Origin: an uncultured Muribaculaceae bacterium
GTDB lineage: Bacteria; Bacteroidota; Bacteroidia; Bacteroidales; Muribaculaceae
Assembly (NCBI GenBank): GCA_947177215.1
Contig: CAMWTV010000003.1
Location: 1 to 37,200, forward strand
Direction: 5' to 3'
DNA: 37,200 bases
The position numbers were made by a program, and so were the translations under genes. The stretch's first letter is position 1. Each line of letters begins with the position of its first letter. Below the pieces are notes generated by a model that worked only from the letters and a program-made list of their open reading frames with translations, was not told the origin of the DNA and did no database searches. Below, one piece after another: positions 8,131 through 16,023 of this stretch.

Positions 8131-8916
8131 ATGAATATGAAACGAAATTTAAGTTACACACTTTTAGGTGTTGCAGGAATAATCATGACAGCCTGCGGCA
8201 CATCACGCCAGACAACAGAGGCCGATCTCAGCGGTGAATGGAATGTAATCGCCGTTGACGGCAGCAAGATAAACATCGGAGAAGGGAGCGAGCAGCCGTA
8301 TATCGCGTTCGACACCGCCAACGGCAGAATATCCGGTTCGGCAGGGTGCAACCGCATGACCGGAGTGTTCGACACCACCGCAACAGCCAACGGCCATCTC
8401 GATATGTCGAAGATAGCCACCACACGCATGATGTGTCCCGACATGCAGCTTGAACAGAGCATACTTCAGGCCTGCGGCGCCGTAAGCACATTCAAGGTCG
8501 AGAAAAACGGCGATCTGGCTCTCTGCAATGCCGACGGCAAGACGGTTCTCACACTTGCAAAACGTGAGGCGGAAGTGTCGGTCAAAGCCCTCGCAGGCAA
8601 ATGGACTATCGTCGAAGTCAACGGAACCGAGGTTACAAACACCGCGGAAGAACCTAATACCATGACATTCGACATGACCGACAACAGTTTCAGCTGCCAG
8701 ACAAACTGCAACACAATCAACGGTTCATTCTCAGGCAAATATATCGACATCCGTTTCAATCCGGGAATGATGACACGGATGGCCTGCCCTGACACCTCGG
8801 TCGAGGACGGTCTGACCAAGGTGCTCCCCGAAATCACTTTCATGGGGCAGCTTGCCAGCGGCAACATAGGCTTCTACAACGCCGCAAACGATCTGGTGCT
8901 CATTCTTGCCCGATAA
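8131..8916 (+). CDS. Lipoprotein with two META (HslJ-like) domains
   Basis: 261 residues. The lipobox IIMTAC places the lipid cysteine at C22. It is followed by GTS, without acidic residues, suggesting a periplasm-facing lipoprotein. Two homologous META domains follow. The first (about 32-145) has LSGEWNVIAVDG, GSAGCNRMTGVF and TTRMMCPD. The second (about 153-261) has LAGKWTIVEVNG, CQTNCNTINGSF and MTRMACPD. META/HslJ proteins are small envelope or heat-inducible proteins whose molecular role is poorly known. ATG 8137 is an alternative start. A hairpin terminator follows within 25 bases of the stop. Confidence 0.92.
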   Translation: MNMKRNLSYTLLGVAGIIMTACGTSRQTTEADLSGEWNVIAVDGSKINIGEGSEQPYIAFDTANGRISGSAGCNRMTGVFDTTATANGHLDMSKIATTRMMCPDMQLEQSILQACGAVSTFKVEKNGDLALCNADGKTVLTLAKREAEVSVKALAGKWTIVEVNGTEVTNTAEEPNTMTFDMTDNSFSCQTNCNTINGSFSGKYIDIRFNPGMMTRMACPDTSVEDGLTKVLPEITFMGQLASGNIGFYNAANDLVLILAR

Positions 8917-8939
8917 ACTCACACAATACACTTTTAACG

Positions 8940-8973
8940 AGGCCCTGTGTCAGCATTTGCCGGCACAGGGCCT
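8940..8973 (+). terminator. Hairpin terminator after the META gene
   Basis: AGGCCCTGTG (8940-8949) pairs with CACAGGGCCT (8964-8973). Only a weak T-rich stretch follows. The arm resembles those at 11081, 25528 and 36744. Confidence 0.7.
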
Positions 8974-9002
8974 TGATTCTTGCGGCGGAATCATTATCTT
9001 TG
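8973..9002 (+). promoter_or_regulatory. Promoter for the GH127 gene
   Basis: TTG at 8973-8975, 19 bases, then TATCTTTG at 8995-9002. The -33 begins on the last base of the preceding terminator. The short leader of about 24 bases supports the ATG at 9032 and excludes the in-frame ATG at 8906, which lies upstream of the promoter. Confidence 0.75.
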
Positions 9003-9031
9003 CATCAGCAATAAGTGAAAAATATCTTGCC

Positions 9032-11050
9032 ATGAGAAAATGTCTGTATATCGCCGCGGCCGCACTCGCCGCGCTGCCACTGTATGGTGCCCGCAAAACC
9101 GGCCATTCACAGGCCGGCTATCCGATAACCCCTGTCGAGTTCACTTCGGTAAAGGTTTCAGGGCCGTTCTGGGGAAGCCGTATGGAGGCGAGCCGCAATG
9201 TGACCATCCCGCTGGCATTCAGCAAATGTGAGGAAAACGAACGCTACGCCAACTTTGTCAGGGCGGCACACCCCGACGTGAGCCATAAAGTCACTGGCTT
9301 CCCTTTCGACGACACCGATGTCTACAAAACCATCGAAGGGGCGGCCTACCGATTGAGCAACTATCCCGACAAACAGCTTGAAGCATATGTCGACAGCATT
9401 ATCGAGGTGATGGGCGCAGCACAGGAGCCTGACGGTTATCTTTACACCGCCCGCACACAGAATCCGGCCCATCCTCATGAATGGAGCGGCAACGCGCGCT
9501 GGGAAGCAGTGGAGCATCTGAGCCATGAATTCTATAACCTCGGCCATATGATAGAAGGAGCCGTGGCCTATTATCAGGCAACCGGCAAAAGGAGGTTTCT
9601 CGACATCGCGATCCGCTTCGCCGACTGCGTTTGCCGCAACATCGGCGACGGCCCCGGACAACATCGGCTCATTCCGGGCCATCAGATAGCCGAAATGGCT
9701 CTTGTGAGGCTCTATAACGCGACGGGCGACCGGAAATATCTCGATCAGGCCAAATGGTTTCTCGATGCCCGTGGCACTACCGCCCGCAAAGACATGTATC
9801 TGCAGTCGCATCAGCCCGTGACAGAGCAGAGCGAAGCCGTAGGCCATGCCGTCAGGGCCACCTACATGTATGCCGGTATGGCCGACGTGGCCGCAATAAC
9901 AGGCGACACGGCCTATATCCATGCGATAGACCGCATATGGGACAATATCACCGGCAAAAAACTCTATATAACCGGCGGCATTGGCGCCCGCCATGCCGGC
10001 GAGGCGTTCGGCGACAATTACGAGCTTCCGAACGCGTCGGCCTATAACGAAACCTGCGCGGCGATAGGAAACGTGTATATGAACTATCGGCTGTTTCTGC
10101 TTCACGGCGAGTCGAAATATTACGATGTGCTCGAGCGCACACTCTACAACGGCCTCATTTCGGGAGTGTCGGTCGACGGGGGTAGTTTCTTCTATCCCAA
10201 TCCGCTTGAATCGGCGGGCAACTACAGCCGCAAGCCATGGTTCGGATGCGCCTGCTGCCCGAGCAACATCAGCCGTTTCATTCCATCGCTTCCCGGCTAT
10301 CTCTACGCGGTCAGAGACCGTGAGCTTTATGTGAATCTCTACATGCCCAACAAAGCCGACCTGGAGGTTGGCGGAAAGAAGCTCTCGATAAGCCAGGAGA
10401 CTGATTATCCGTGGAACGGCAGCATACGCCTTCGGGTGGATCGGGGCAACGCCGACATGGCCATGAACATACGCATTCCGGGATGGGTAAGAAACGAGCC
10501 TGTGCCCGGCGGCCTGTATGCCTATGCCGACAGTCTGGCACCGGGATATACGGTCAGAGTTAACGGCGACGAGGTTATCGGCGAATTGCAGTCGGGCTAT
10601 CTGAGGGTTGACCGCAGATGGCGCAAAGGAGATGTTGTGGAGGTTGAGTTCGACATGCCTGTGCGCACAGTCAGAGCCAGCGACAAGGTGGCTGCCGACC
10701 GCGGGCGCATAGCCGTGGAGCGTGGCCCTATAGTGTATTGCGCCGAGTGGCCCGACAACGGTTTCAACATCCACACCACGCTGCTGAACAGGAAACCCGA
10801 GTTCGAGGTGACTCACGACACGTCAACCCTCGGAGGAATCGACAGAATCACCACCCGGGTGCAGTCGCTCGGATATGCCCCTGACGGCACACTGACGGCA
10901 ACGGCGCATACCCTCACCCTGATTCCGTATTATGCCTGGGCACACCGCGGAGAGGGTGACATGGCCGTGTGGCTTCCTGCCGACATCTCGGCGGCCTCGG
11001 CTCTTCCGACACAGGATATAGAGCGTGAGGACAACGGATTTTTCAAATAA
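9032..11050 (+). CDS. Secreted GH127 beta-L-arabinofuranosidase (DUF1680)
   Basis: 672 residues with a signal peptide (MRKCLYIAAAALAALPLYGA). GH127 enzymes release beta-L-arabinofuranose from plant glycoproteins and pectin side chains. Relative to Bifidobacterium HypBA1, the key residues are in place. The acid/base glutamate is E324 in HAGEAFG. The zinc ligands are E340 and C342 (NETC) plus the GCACCP motif, with C408 in the nucleophile position and C409 beside it. The spacing E324 to E340 equals the HypBA1 spacing. An (alpha/alpha)6 barrel domain covers about residues 45-425, followed by beta-sandwich domains. No SusC/SusD pair or sensor is adjacent, so it is not in an obvious polysaccharide-utilisation locus. 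Specificity within GH127 cannot be fixed from sequence. Confidence 0.93.
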   Translation: MRKCLYIAAAALAALPLYGARKTGHSQAGYPITPVEFTSVKVSGPFWGSRMEASRNVTIPLAFSKCEENERYANFVRAAHPDVSHKVTGFPFDDTDVYKTIEGAAYRLSNYPDKQLEAYVDSIIEVMGAAQEPDGYLYTARTQNPAHPHEWSGNARWEAVEHLSHEFYNLGHMIEGAVAYYQATGKRRFLDIAIRFADCVCRNIGDGPGQHRLIPGHQIAEMALVRLYNATGDRKYLDQAKWFLDARGTTARKDMYLQSHQPVTEQSEAVGHAVRATYMYAGMADVAAITGDTAYIHAIDRIWDNITGKKLYITGGIGARHAGEAFGDNYELPNASAYNETCAAIGNVYMNYRLFLLHGESKYYDVLERTLYNGLISGVSVDGGSFFYPNPLESAGNYSRKPWFGCACCPSNISRFIPSLPGYLYAVRDRELYVNLYMPNKADLEVGGKKLSISQETDYPWNGSIRLRVDRGNADMAMNIRIPGWVRNEPVPGGLYAYADSLAPGYTVRVNGDEVIGELQSGYLRVDRRWRKGDVVEVEFDMPVRTVRASDKVAADRGRIAVERGPIVYCAEWPDNGFNIHTTLLNRKPEFEVTHDTSTLGGIDRITTRVQSLGYAPDGTLTATAHTLTLIPYYAWAHRGEGDMAVWLPADISAASALPTQDIEREDNGFFK

Positions 11051-11080
11051 CGGACGAGCATCTTATATACCTGCATGAAA

Positions 11081-11123
11081 CAAGGCCATGTGTCAAGACA
11101 TTTAATTCTGACACATGGCCTTG
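11081..11123. terminator. Bidirectional hairpin terminator
   Basis: CAAGGCCATGTGTCA (11081-11095) and TGACACATGGCCTTG (11109-11123) are perfect 15-base complements around a 13-base loop. A T5 run follows at 11129-11133 on the plus strand. The hairpin lies between the convergent GH127 and DUF362 genes. Confidence 0.9.
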
Positions 11124-11157
11124 CACCGTTTTTACTGAATCGGTTTCAGAGCCGGAA

Positions 11158-12147
11158 TCATTCGAGTGTGATCAGCTCGTAGGTCTGCGAGCCGAGACCG
11201 AGCTGCTCGCTGTAATCGAGCAAATGGGTGCCGTGACGCGAGTTTATGCGCTCGATAAGGTGCTCTTTTCCGGGGTCGTCGGAATTGAACACCAGGTCGA
11301 CACAGGCGCGGTCGAGGGCAACTGGATCAAGCGAGGCGAGAATGCCTATATCGCCCATCTGCGGAGCGTCGGGATCACCGTCACAGTCGCAGTCAACCGA
11401 GAGGTTGTTGGCCACATTGATGTAAAGGATGTTGCCCCCGGCATGGTTTATGACCGCCTGGCAGGCCTCGCCCATAGACTCCAGAAAATCGTCCTGCTCG
11501 GCTATGTTTTTCCATATCTCGGCGGCATCGCTGCATTTTCCGGCCGAATGGATATAGGCCTTTCCGTCAGACGAGGCTATGCCTATCGAGATATTTTTCA
11601 GAGCGCCGCCGAAACCACCCATGGCATGCCCCTTGAAGTGAGACAGCACAACAGTGAAGTCATAGTCGGTGTAATGGCGGCCCACAATGTCGTGCTCGAG
11701 ATGCCTGCCGTTGGAAACGGGAAGCAGAGTGTCGCCGTCGGCGTCCATTATATCGACTTTGGCGATGGCTGTATAACCATGGTCGGCAGCTGTTTTGAGG
11801 TGCTTCTCAGTTGTGTTGCGGTTGCCCTCATAGGCAGTGTTGCATTCCACGATAGTGCCGTTGACCAGCTGCACCAGAGGCTTGATAAGGGCAGTGTCGA
11901 GCTGGTTCGATTTTGCCGATTCACCGGTCGAGATTTTAACCGCTACGTTCGCGCCGTCGGCCTTCTTTCCAAGGGCTTCGTAGATTCTCACCAGATTCTC
12001 GGGAGTGATATCCTTGATGAGATAGACTTTTGAAACAGCCGAGTCGGCAGTTTCAGTGTCGGCGGCCTGTGAGCCGGCTTTAGCACCGCCGCATGACGAT
12101 AGCGCCAGCATAGCCGCGCATCCAAGAGTGAAAACTGTTTTTTTCAT
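11158..12147 (-). CDS. DUF362 domain lipoprotein
   Basis: 329 residues. The lipobox LALSSC gives lipid cysteine C19, followed by GGAKAG with no surface-export acidic patch. The body is a DUF362 domain, with VAVKISTGE, VVLSHFKGHAMGGFGGALKN and LASLDPVALDRACVDLV as landmarks. DUF362 proteins often sit beside or fuse to 4Fe-4S ferredoxin domains. Here no CxxCxxC cluster is present. The only cysteine pair is CDCDGDPD near residue 253. It starts 33 bases after the TonB-dependent receptor on the same strand, so the two are probably co-transcribed. Function is unknown. Confidence 0.85.
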   Translation of the reverse strand: MKKTVFTLGCAAMLALSSCGGAKAGSQAADTETADSAVSKVYLIKDITPENLVRIYEALGKKADGANVAVKISTGESAKSNQLDTALIKPLVQLVNGTIVECNTAYEGNRNTTEKHLKTAADHGYTAIAKVDIMDADGDTLLPVSNGRHLEHDIVGRHYTDYDFTVVLSHFKGHAMGGFGGALKNISIGIASSDGKAYIHSAGKCSDAAEIWKNIAEQDDFLESMGEACQAVINHAGGNILYINVANNLSVDCDCDGDPDAPQMGDIGILASLDPVALDRACVDLVFNSDDPGKEHLIERINSRHGTHLLDYSEQLGLGSQTYELITLE

Positions 12148-12180
12148 GAAGGTTAGCTAACTTATGTTGAATTAAACAAA

Positions 12181-14097
12181 TTATTTGCCTAATCTGAGCC
12201 GGAATCCGCCCATGGCGGTAAATCCTGGCATCACATAACCGCGGTTTATCTCATAACGGGCGTCGGTTATGTTTTCGAGCCGCACGAACAGCGACAGGCA
12301 GCGGCACACATCGGCGGTGGCCTTGATGTTGAGCAACGCATAGCTCTGGCGCGCAATGTCGTCGGCAACATATAGCCCTTCCACCCCTTTGAGATCGGCG
12401 CATATATTCAGCCAGCCGACAGCCTGCCAGTCGGCCCCGATGTAATACTGGTTACGCGGAGCGCCTGTGAGATTGTGGAGCGAAGTGTGCAGAAAACTGT
12501 AAGAGGCACTGAGCATGAGCCTGCGGCCTACATGGCTTTTCGCCGACAGCTCGACACCTTTGTTTGTGAAAGTTCCGGTGTTGAGGTTTTTCAGTCCTGT
12601 ACCTTCGACCATGGCCTGCTGTATCATGTTGTCGCCACGGCTGATGTAGCCGGTGAGATCTAACCGCAGCCGTCCCCCGAAATCTTTACCGGCCGAGATC
12701 TCATAATTCCACATACGCTCAGGTTTCAGGTCAGGGTTGGCCATGCGGTAGAGATACAGCTCGCGGAACGAGGGGTTGCGGTAGCCCATGGCGGCCGAAG
12801 CCTTGGCATTGAACCCCTTCGGAAAGCTGAACGCCACCCCTCCCTGAGGCACCCACTGTGTGCCGAACATGTCGCTGTTGGCCATGCGCAAGCCGGCGCT
12901 GACCGTGAGCAGCCTGCGGGCGAAGGCCTGCGACAGTGTGAGATAGGGGGAATATTCCGTGATGCGCCGGCGCGCGATGGTAGTCATCGATCCGGGCTTA
13001 TGCTGGGTGCCGCCTGAAACGGGGATTTCGCCCGAATATGTGTCGAAATCGAATCCGACAGTGGCCGCACTGCCTCTCCACGGGGAGAAATTCTGATAGA
13101 GCAACGCTCCAAGGCGGTCGTCAAGGCTGTGGAAGTGGCGCGGATCATCGACAAAATGGTTTCCGTAGCTGTAATACAGGCGCGCTGTGCCGTTTACCGG
13201 GCCGTAATTGTCGGTAACCGCCACGGAGGCCTCGCCACGTGTAACATTCTGATGATATATCAGGTTGGAAGAGGGGTCGGAAAGACGGGGATATACCGGG
13301 TCGTTACCTTTGAAGTTCATAAGCGAATAATCGGCATAGGCTTTCCAGTTGTCGCTGAACTCATATGCGGCCTTGGCATAACCGCTCCACTGGTTGAAAT
13401 CAAGATGGCGCACATTGCCGTCGGTGCGGTCGTGCGACAACGACACAAGCGACGAGAATCGAGAGTAACGCGCGGTGGCGGTGAGAGACGACAGCCAGGT
13501 GTTGTAGGAGCCGTATTGCGAGGTCAGCGTTGCCCGGAACCCTTCAGACTGCGCGTTGCGTGTTATGACATTGATTGTGCCGGCCATGGCGTTGGAGCCG
13601 TAAAGCACCGACGAGGGGCCGCGCAGCACCTCAACACGCTCAACATATTCCTTGTCGTAGAAATCGGCCACATGATGTGAATAGATTCCGGCAAACTGCG
13701 GCTGGCCGTCGAGCATCATCAGCACCGCGCTGGCGCGGTCGCCTCCCACTCCGCGAATCTTGATATGCCCTGATCCGCCATTGCTCACACCGAAGCCGTA
13801 AACGCCGCGCTGAGTCACAAACAGGCTCGGCACCTGCCCCGATATGGCGGCAAGCAGCTGGGTCTGACCAGTAGCGGCGAGTTCCTTATTCGAGATAACC
13901 GACACGGTATATGGCATGAGCCGGGCGCTGACAGGGGTGTTTGAGCCCGTTACCACTACCTCCTGAAGCGGATGGATGGAATCGGCAACGCTCTTGCCTG
14001 CAGCACCGACACCGAACGAAACAGACACAAAGGCCATGGCAGCCACCATGTGTGGCGCCACGGCCCGGGACAGAAAACGGTAAAATATTTTTTTCAT
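12181..14097 (-). CDS. TonB-dependent outer-membrane receptor
   Basis: 638 residues. A signal peptide (about 1-33) is followed by a TonB-box-like region and plug (LQEVVVTGSNTPVSARLMPY onward). Plug landmarks are IKIRGVGGDRASAVLMMLDG and VEVLRGPSSVLYGSNAMAGT. A 22-strand-type barrel runs to the C-terminus. Length and architecture match receptors for siderophores, heme or cobalamin, not the longer SusC carbohydrate receptors with an N-terminal carboxypeptidase-regulatory domain. The substrate cannot be read directly. The final residues RLRLGK lack the usual terminal aromatic. A DUF362 lipoprotein gene follows after 33 bases. Confidence 0.93.
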   Translation of the reverse strand: MKKIFYRFLSRAVAPHMVAAMAFVSVSFGVGAAGKSVADSIHPLQEVVVTGSNTPVSARLMPYTVSVISNKELAATGQTQLLAAISGQVPSLFVTQRGVYGFGVSNGGSGHIKIRGVGGDRASAVLMMLDGQPQFAGIYSHHVADFYDKEYVERVEVLRGPSSVLYGSNAMAGTINVITRNAQSEGFRATLTSQYGSYNTWLSSLTATARYSRFSSLVSLSHDRTDGNVRHLDFNQWSGYAKAAYEFSDNWKAYADYSLMNFKGNDPVYPRLSDPSSNLIYHQNVTRGEASVAVTDNYGPVNGTARLYYSYGNHFVDDPRHFHSLDDRLGALLYQNFSPWRGSAATVGFDFDTYSGEIPVSGGTQHKPGSMTTIARRRITEYSPYLTLSQAFARRLLTVSAGLRMANSDMFGTQWVPQGGVAFSFPKGFNAKASAAMGYRNPSFRELYLYRMANPDLKPERMWNYEISAGKDFGGRLRLDLTGYISRGDNMIQQAMVEGTGLKNLNTGTFTNKGVELSAKSHVGRRLMLSASYSFLHTSLHNLTGAPRNQYYIGADWQAVGWLNICADLKGVEGLYVADDIARQSYALLNIKATADVCRCLSLFVRLENITDARYEINRGYVMPGFTAMGGFRLRLGK

Positions 14098-14122
14098 CGG
14101 AAATTCTGTAACTTAACTGGTG

Positions 14123-14130
14123 CAAAGTTA
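14123..14130 (-). promoter_or_regulatory. -7 box for the TonB-dependent receptor
   Basis: On the minus strand this reads TAACTTTG, about 26 bases before the receptor ATG. No good -33 is visible at 19-21 bases. It suggests the receptor and DUF362 genes can be transcribed independently of the thioredoxin lipoprotein gene upstream. Confidence 0.5.
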
Positions 14131-14186
14131 CAAAATCCTTTCCGATAGCCCCTTACCAATATTACGGTTCTCCCGACCAGATTTTC

Positions 14187-14681
14187 TTATTGCATCACAG
14201 AGTCGACTATTGCCGAGAAGGATGCTTCGTCGTGATAGCCTGACACAGCCGACAGACTGCCGTCGGGGGAGATAAACAGAATCATCGGTATGCCCTGCAC
14301 ACGATAACGGGCGGCAAGAGCCGGATGGCGGTCGACATCGACGCTGTAGAAGGTTGCCTTCCCTGCGTTTTTCTCGGCGACAGCTTTGTAGACCGGCTCG
14401 AATTTGCGGCACGGGCCACACCATGTGGCGTTAAAATCGACCACCATCAGTTTTCCTGACGATGCGGGGAGTGATTCGCCCGGCTTGAGCACGATTACGG
14501 CATTTCCGTTGACCTGAGCGGCCTCGTCGGCTGCGGCCTCGGCCGAGGCTTGCTCGGCCGCCTGTGCGTCGGCAAGCTGTGCGGCCTCCTCCTTTACGGC
14601 GGCTTTCGAGCCACACGACGTAAAGAGGGCGAAACCGAGAGTCAGGGTAAGTGCCAGAGGAACTGAACAGAATATTTTCAT
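14187..14681 (-). CDS. Thioredoxin-fold lipoprotein
   Basis: 164 residues. The lipobox ALFTSC gives lipid cysteine C23. An alanine/glutamate-rich linker (about 28-57) tethers a thioredoxin domain with WCGPC (C88, C91) and the cis-proline at P132 (VQGIPMILF). It should act as a disulfide reductase or thiol-handling protein in the periplasm, anchored in a membrane. TlpA/ResA family members in cytochrome c biogenesis are one comparison, but the domain here looks closer to classical thioredoxin. It lies 90 bases upstream of the TonB-dependent receptor and downstream of mdh, whose terminator separates them. Confidence 0.9.
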   Translation of the reverse strand: MKIFCSVPLALTLTLGFALFTSCGSKAAVKEEAAQLADAQAAEQASAEAAADEAAQVNGNAVIVLKPGESLPASSGKLMVVDFNATWCGPCRKFEPVYKAVAEKNAGKATFYSVDVDRHPALAARYRVQGIPMILFISPDGSLSAVSGYHDEASFSAIVDSVMQ

Positions 14682-14716
14682 AACTTTTTCAATTGTTTTA
14701 TCAGCGTTTTAATCAA

Positions 14717-14740
14717 GGCTGAAGCCCGCTGGCTTCGGCC
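14717..14740 (-). other. Ten-pair hairpin in the thioredoxin lipoprotein leader
   Basis: GGCTGAAGCC and GGCTTCGGCC pair around a four-base loop, with one G-T pair. The hairpin lies between the mdh terminator and the thioredoxin lipoprotein start, about 35 bases before the ATG. No U-run follows. It may be a leader element or a secondary stop for mdh transcription. Confidence 0.35.
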
Positions 14741-14754
14741 ACCATGTCATAGAC

Positions 14755-14796
14755 AAAAACGGAGGTGGGGTGGAAAAGGTTCTCCACTACACCTCC
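14755..14796 (-). terminator. Intrinsic terminator of mdh
   Basis: On the minus strand GGAGGTG pairs with CACCTCC and GTGGA with TCCAC, forming a two-segment stem. The stem is followed by G and five T (the A run at 14755-14759 on the plus strand). Confidence 0.85.
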
Positions 14797-14826
14797 GCTG
14801 ATTAATTTCAGATTGCCTGTACGGAA

Positions 14827-15762
14827 TCAGAGAGCACCCTTGAGGGCTTCGTTTGTCTTGTGAACGGCTTCGGCACTCTTGTGGAAGAGGGCTTTCTCTT
14901 CTTCGTTGAGGTCGAATTCAACGATTTTCTCGATACCGTTACGGCCGATGATGGCAGGCACACCGATGCAGAGATCGCTTTCGCCATATTCGCCTTCAAG
15001 CAGGGCCGAGCAAGAGATAAGACGCTTCTGGTCGCCGAGAACGGCAGCTACCATCTGAGCCGAAGCTGCACCGGGAGCATACCATGCCGAAGTGCCGAGG
15101 AGCTTGGTGAGTGTAGCACCGCCAACCATTGTGTCGGCAGCTACCTTCTGGAGCTGGTCGGCAGGGATGAATTCAGAAGCGGGAACACCACGGTAAGCGG
15201 CGAAACGTGTGAGGGGGATCATGGTTGTGTCGCCGTGACCGCCGATAACGATGCCTTCAACTTCGGTTGCGTTAGCGCCGAGGGCAACGCTGAGGAAGTA
15301 TTTGAAACGGGCGCTGTCGAGTGCGCCGCCCATGCCGATGATGCGGTTTTTGGGAAGACCCGAGATTTTGTGGATCAGATAGGTCATGGTGTCCATGGGG
15401 TTGGCCACACAGATGATAACGGCATTGGGAGAGTGTTTGAGCACGTTTTCAGTTACCGACTTAACGATGCCGGCGTTAACACCGATGAGCTCCTCGCGAG
15501 TCATGCCCGGTTTGCGGGGCACACCTGAGGTGATTACCACTACATCGGAGTTGGCTGTCTTTGCGTAGTCGTTGGTAACACCTACCAGACGCGACTGCAG
15601 GCCGAGGATATTGGCGGTCTGCATGATATCCATGGCTTTTCCTTCAGAAACGCCCTCTTTGATGTCGATGAGAACAACCTCGTCGGCCACCTGAGTGGTT
15701 ACGAGCACATTAGCGGTGGTTGCGCCTACATTGCCGGCGCCTACAACTGTTACTTTTGACAT
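14827..15762 (-). CDS. mdh: Malate dehydrogenase
   Basis: 311 residues, of the LDH-like MDH group. It interconverts malate and oxaloacetate with NAD. In Bacteroidales this normally runs reductively towards fumarate and succinate. The sequence shows GAGNVG (8-13) and D33, which selects NAD. R83 and R89 in PRKPGMTR give the dicarboxylate rather than lactate signature. D149 and R152 are present, and the catalytic H176 is in GGHGD. It is a single-gene unit with its own consensus promoter and terminator. Confidence 0.97.
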   Translation of the reverse strand: MSKVTVVGAGNVGATTANVLVTTQVADEVVLIDIKEGVSEGKAMDIMQTANILGLQSRLVGVTNDYAKTANSDVVVITSGVPRKPGMTREELIGVNAGIVKSVTENVLKHSPNAVIICVANPMDTMTYLIHKISGLPKNRIIGMGGALDSARFKYFLSVALGANATEVEGIVIGGHGDTTMIPLTRFAAYRGVPASEFIPADQLQKVAADTMVGGATLTKLLGTSAWYAPGAASAQMVAAVLGDQKRLISCSALLEGEYGESDLCIGVPAIIGRNGIEKIVEFDLNEEEKALFHKSAEAVHKTNEALKGAL

Positions 15763-15811
15763 AGTTCAAGAAATATAATTGTTAGTTTTGGTAATACTGT
15801 TTATGACAATG

Positions 15812-15843
15812 CAAATATACGGAAATATTTCCGGATTAGACAA
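15812..15843 (-). promoter_or_regulatory. mdh promoter
   Basis: On the minus strand TTG (15843-15841), 21 bases, then TATATTTG (15819-15812). It leaves a leader of about 45 bases before the ATG at 15762. Confidence 0.7.
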
Positions 15844-15969
15844 TACAGTCGGCGGTTAAATTTATCATGACACCGGCGTGACGGGTAAGGTGCGGTATCA
15901 CTATTTCTGGGTATCGGGGCGGGTGAACGATATGCTTTCACTGATTAAAATTTACCGACTTTTAGGGAT

Positions 15970-15999
15970 TGAAAGGCGAGGCAGGCGGTTGTAATTTTG
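15970..15999 (+). promoter_or_regulatory. Promoter of the porin-imelysin-cytochrome unit
   Basis: TTG at 15970-15972, 19 bases, then TAATTTTG at 15992-15999. The in-frame ATG at 15997 lies inside the -7 box, so translation must begin at the ATG at 16024. The mdh and porin promoters are back to back in this gap. I saw no convincing Fur-type palindrome. Confidence 0.7.
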
Positions 16000-16023
16000 C
16001 ACCGTCATTTCAAAACGAGGTAT

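Noticed and set aside
8906-9031. Upstream in-frame ATG that would extend GH127 by 42 residues
   Set aside because: It would read through a terminator hairpin and lies upstream of the promoter. The signal peptide begins at 9032.
9158-10816. 552-codon antisense frame opposite the GH127 gene
   Set aside because: GH127 has intact catalytic motifs, signal peptide and promoter on the plus strand. The antisense frame is a codon-bias shadow with no recognisable domain.
15997-16023. Upstream ATG for the porin
   Set aside because: It is inside the -7 promoter box (15992-15999), so it cannot be on the transcript.
15763-16023. Possible Fur box controlling the imelysin unit
   Set aside because: I looked for a GATAATGATAATCATTATC-like palindrome in the gap and saw none. 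Iron control is inferred only from gene families.
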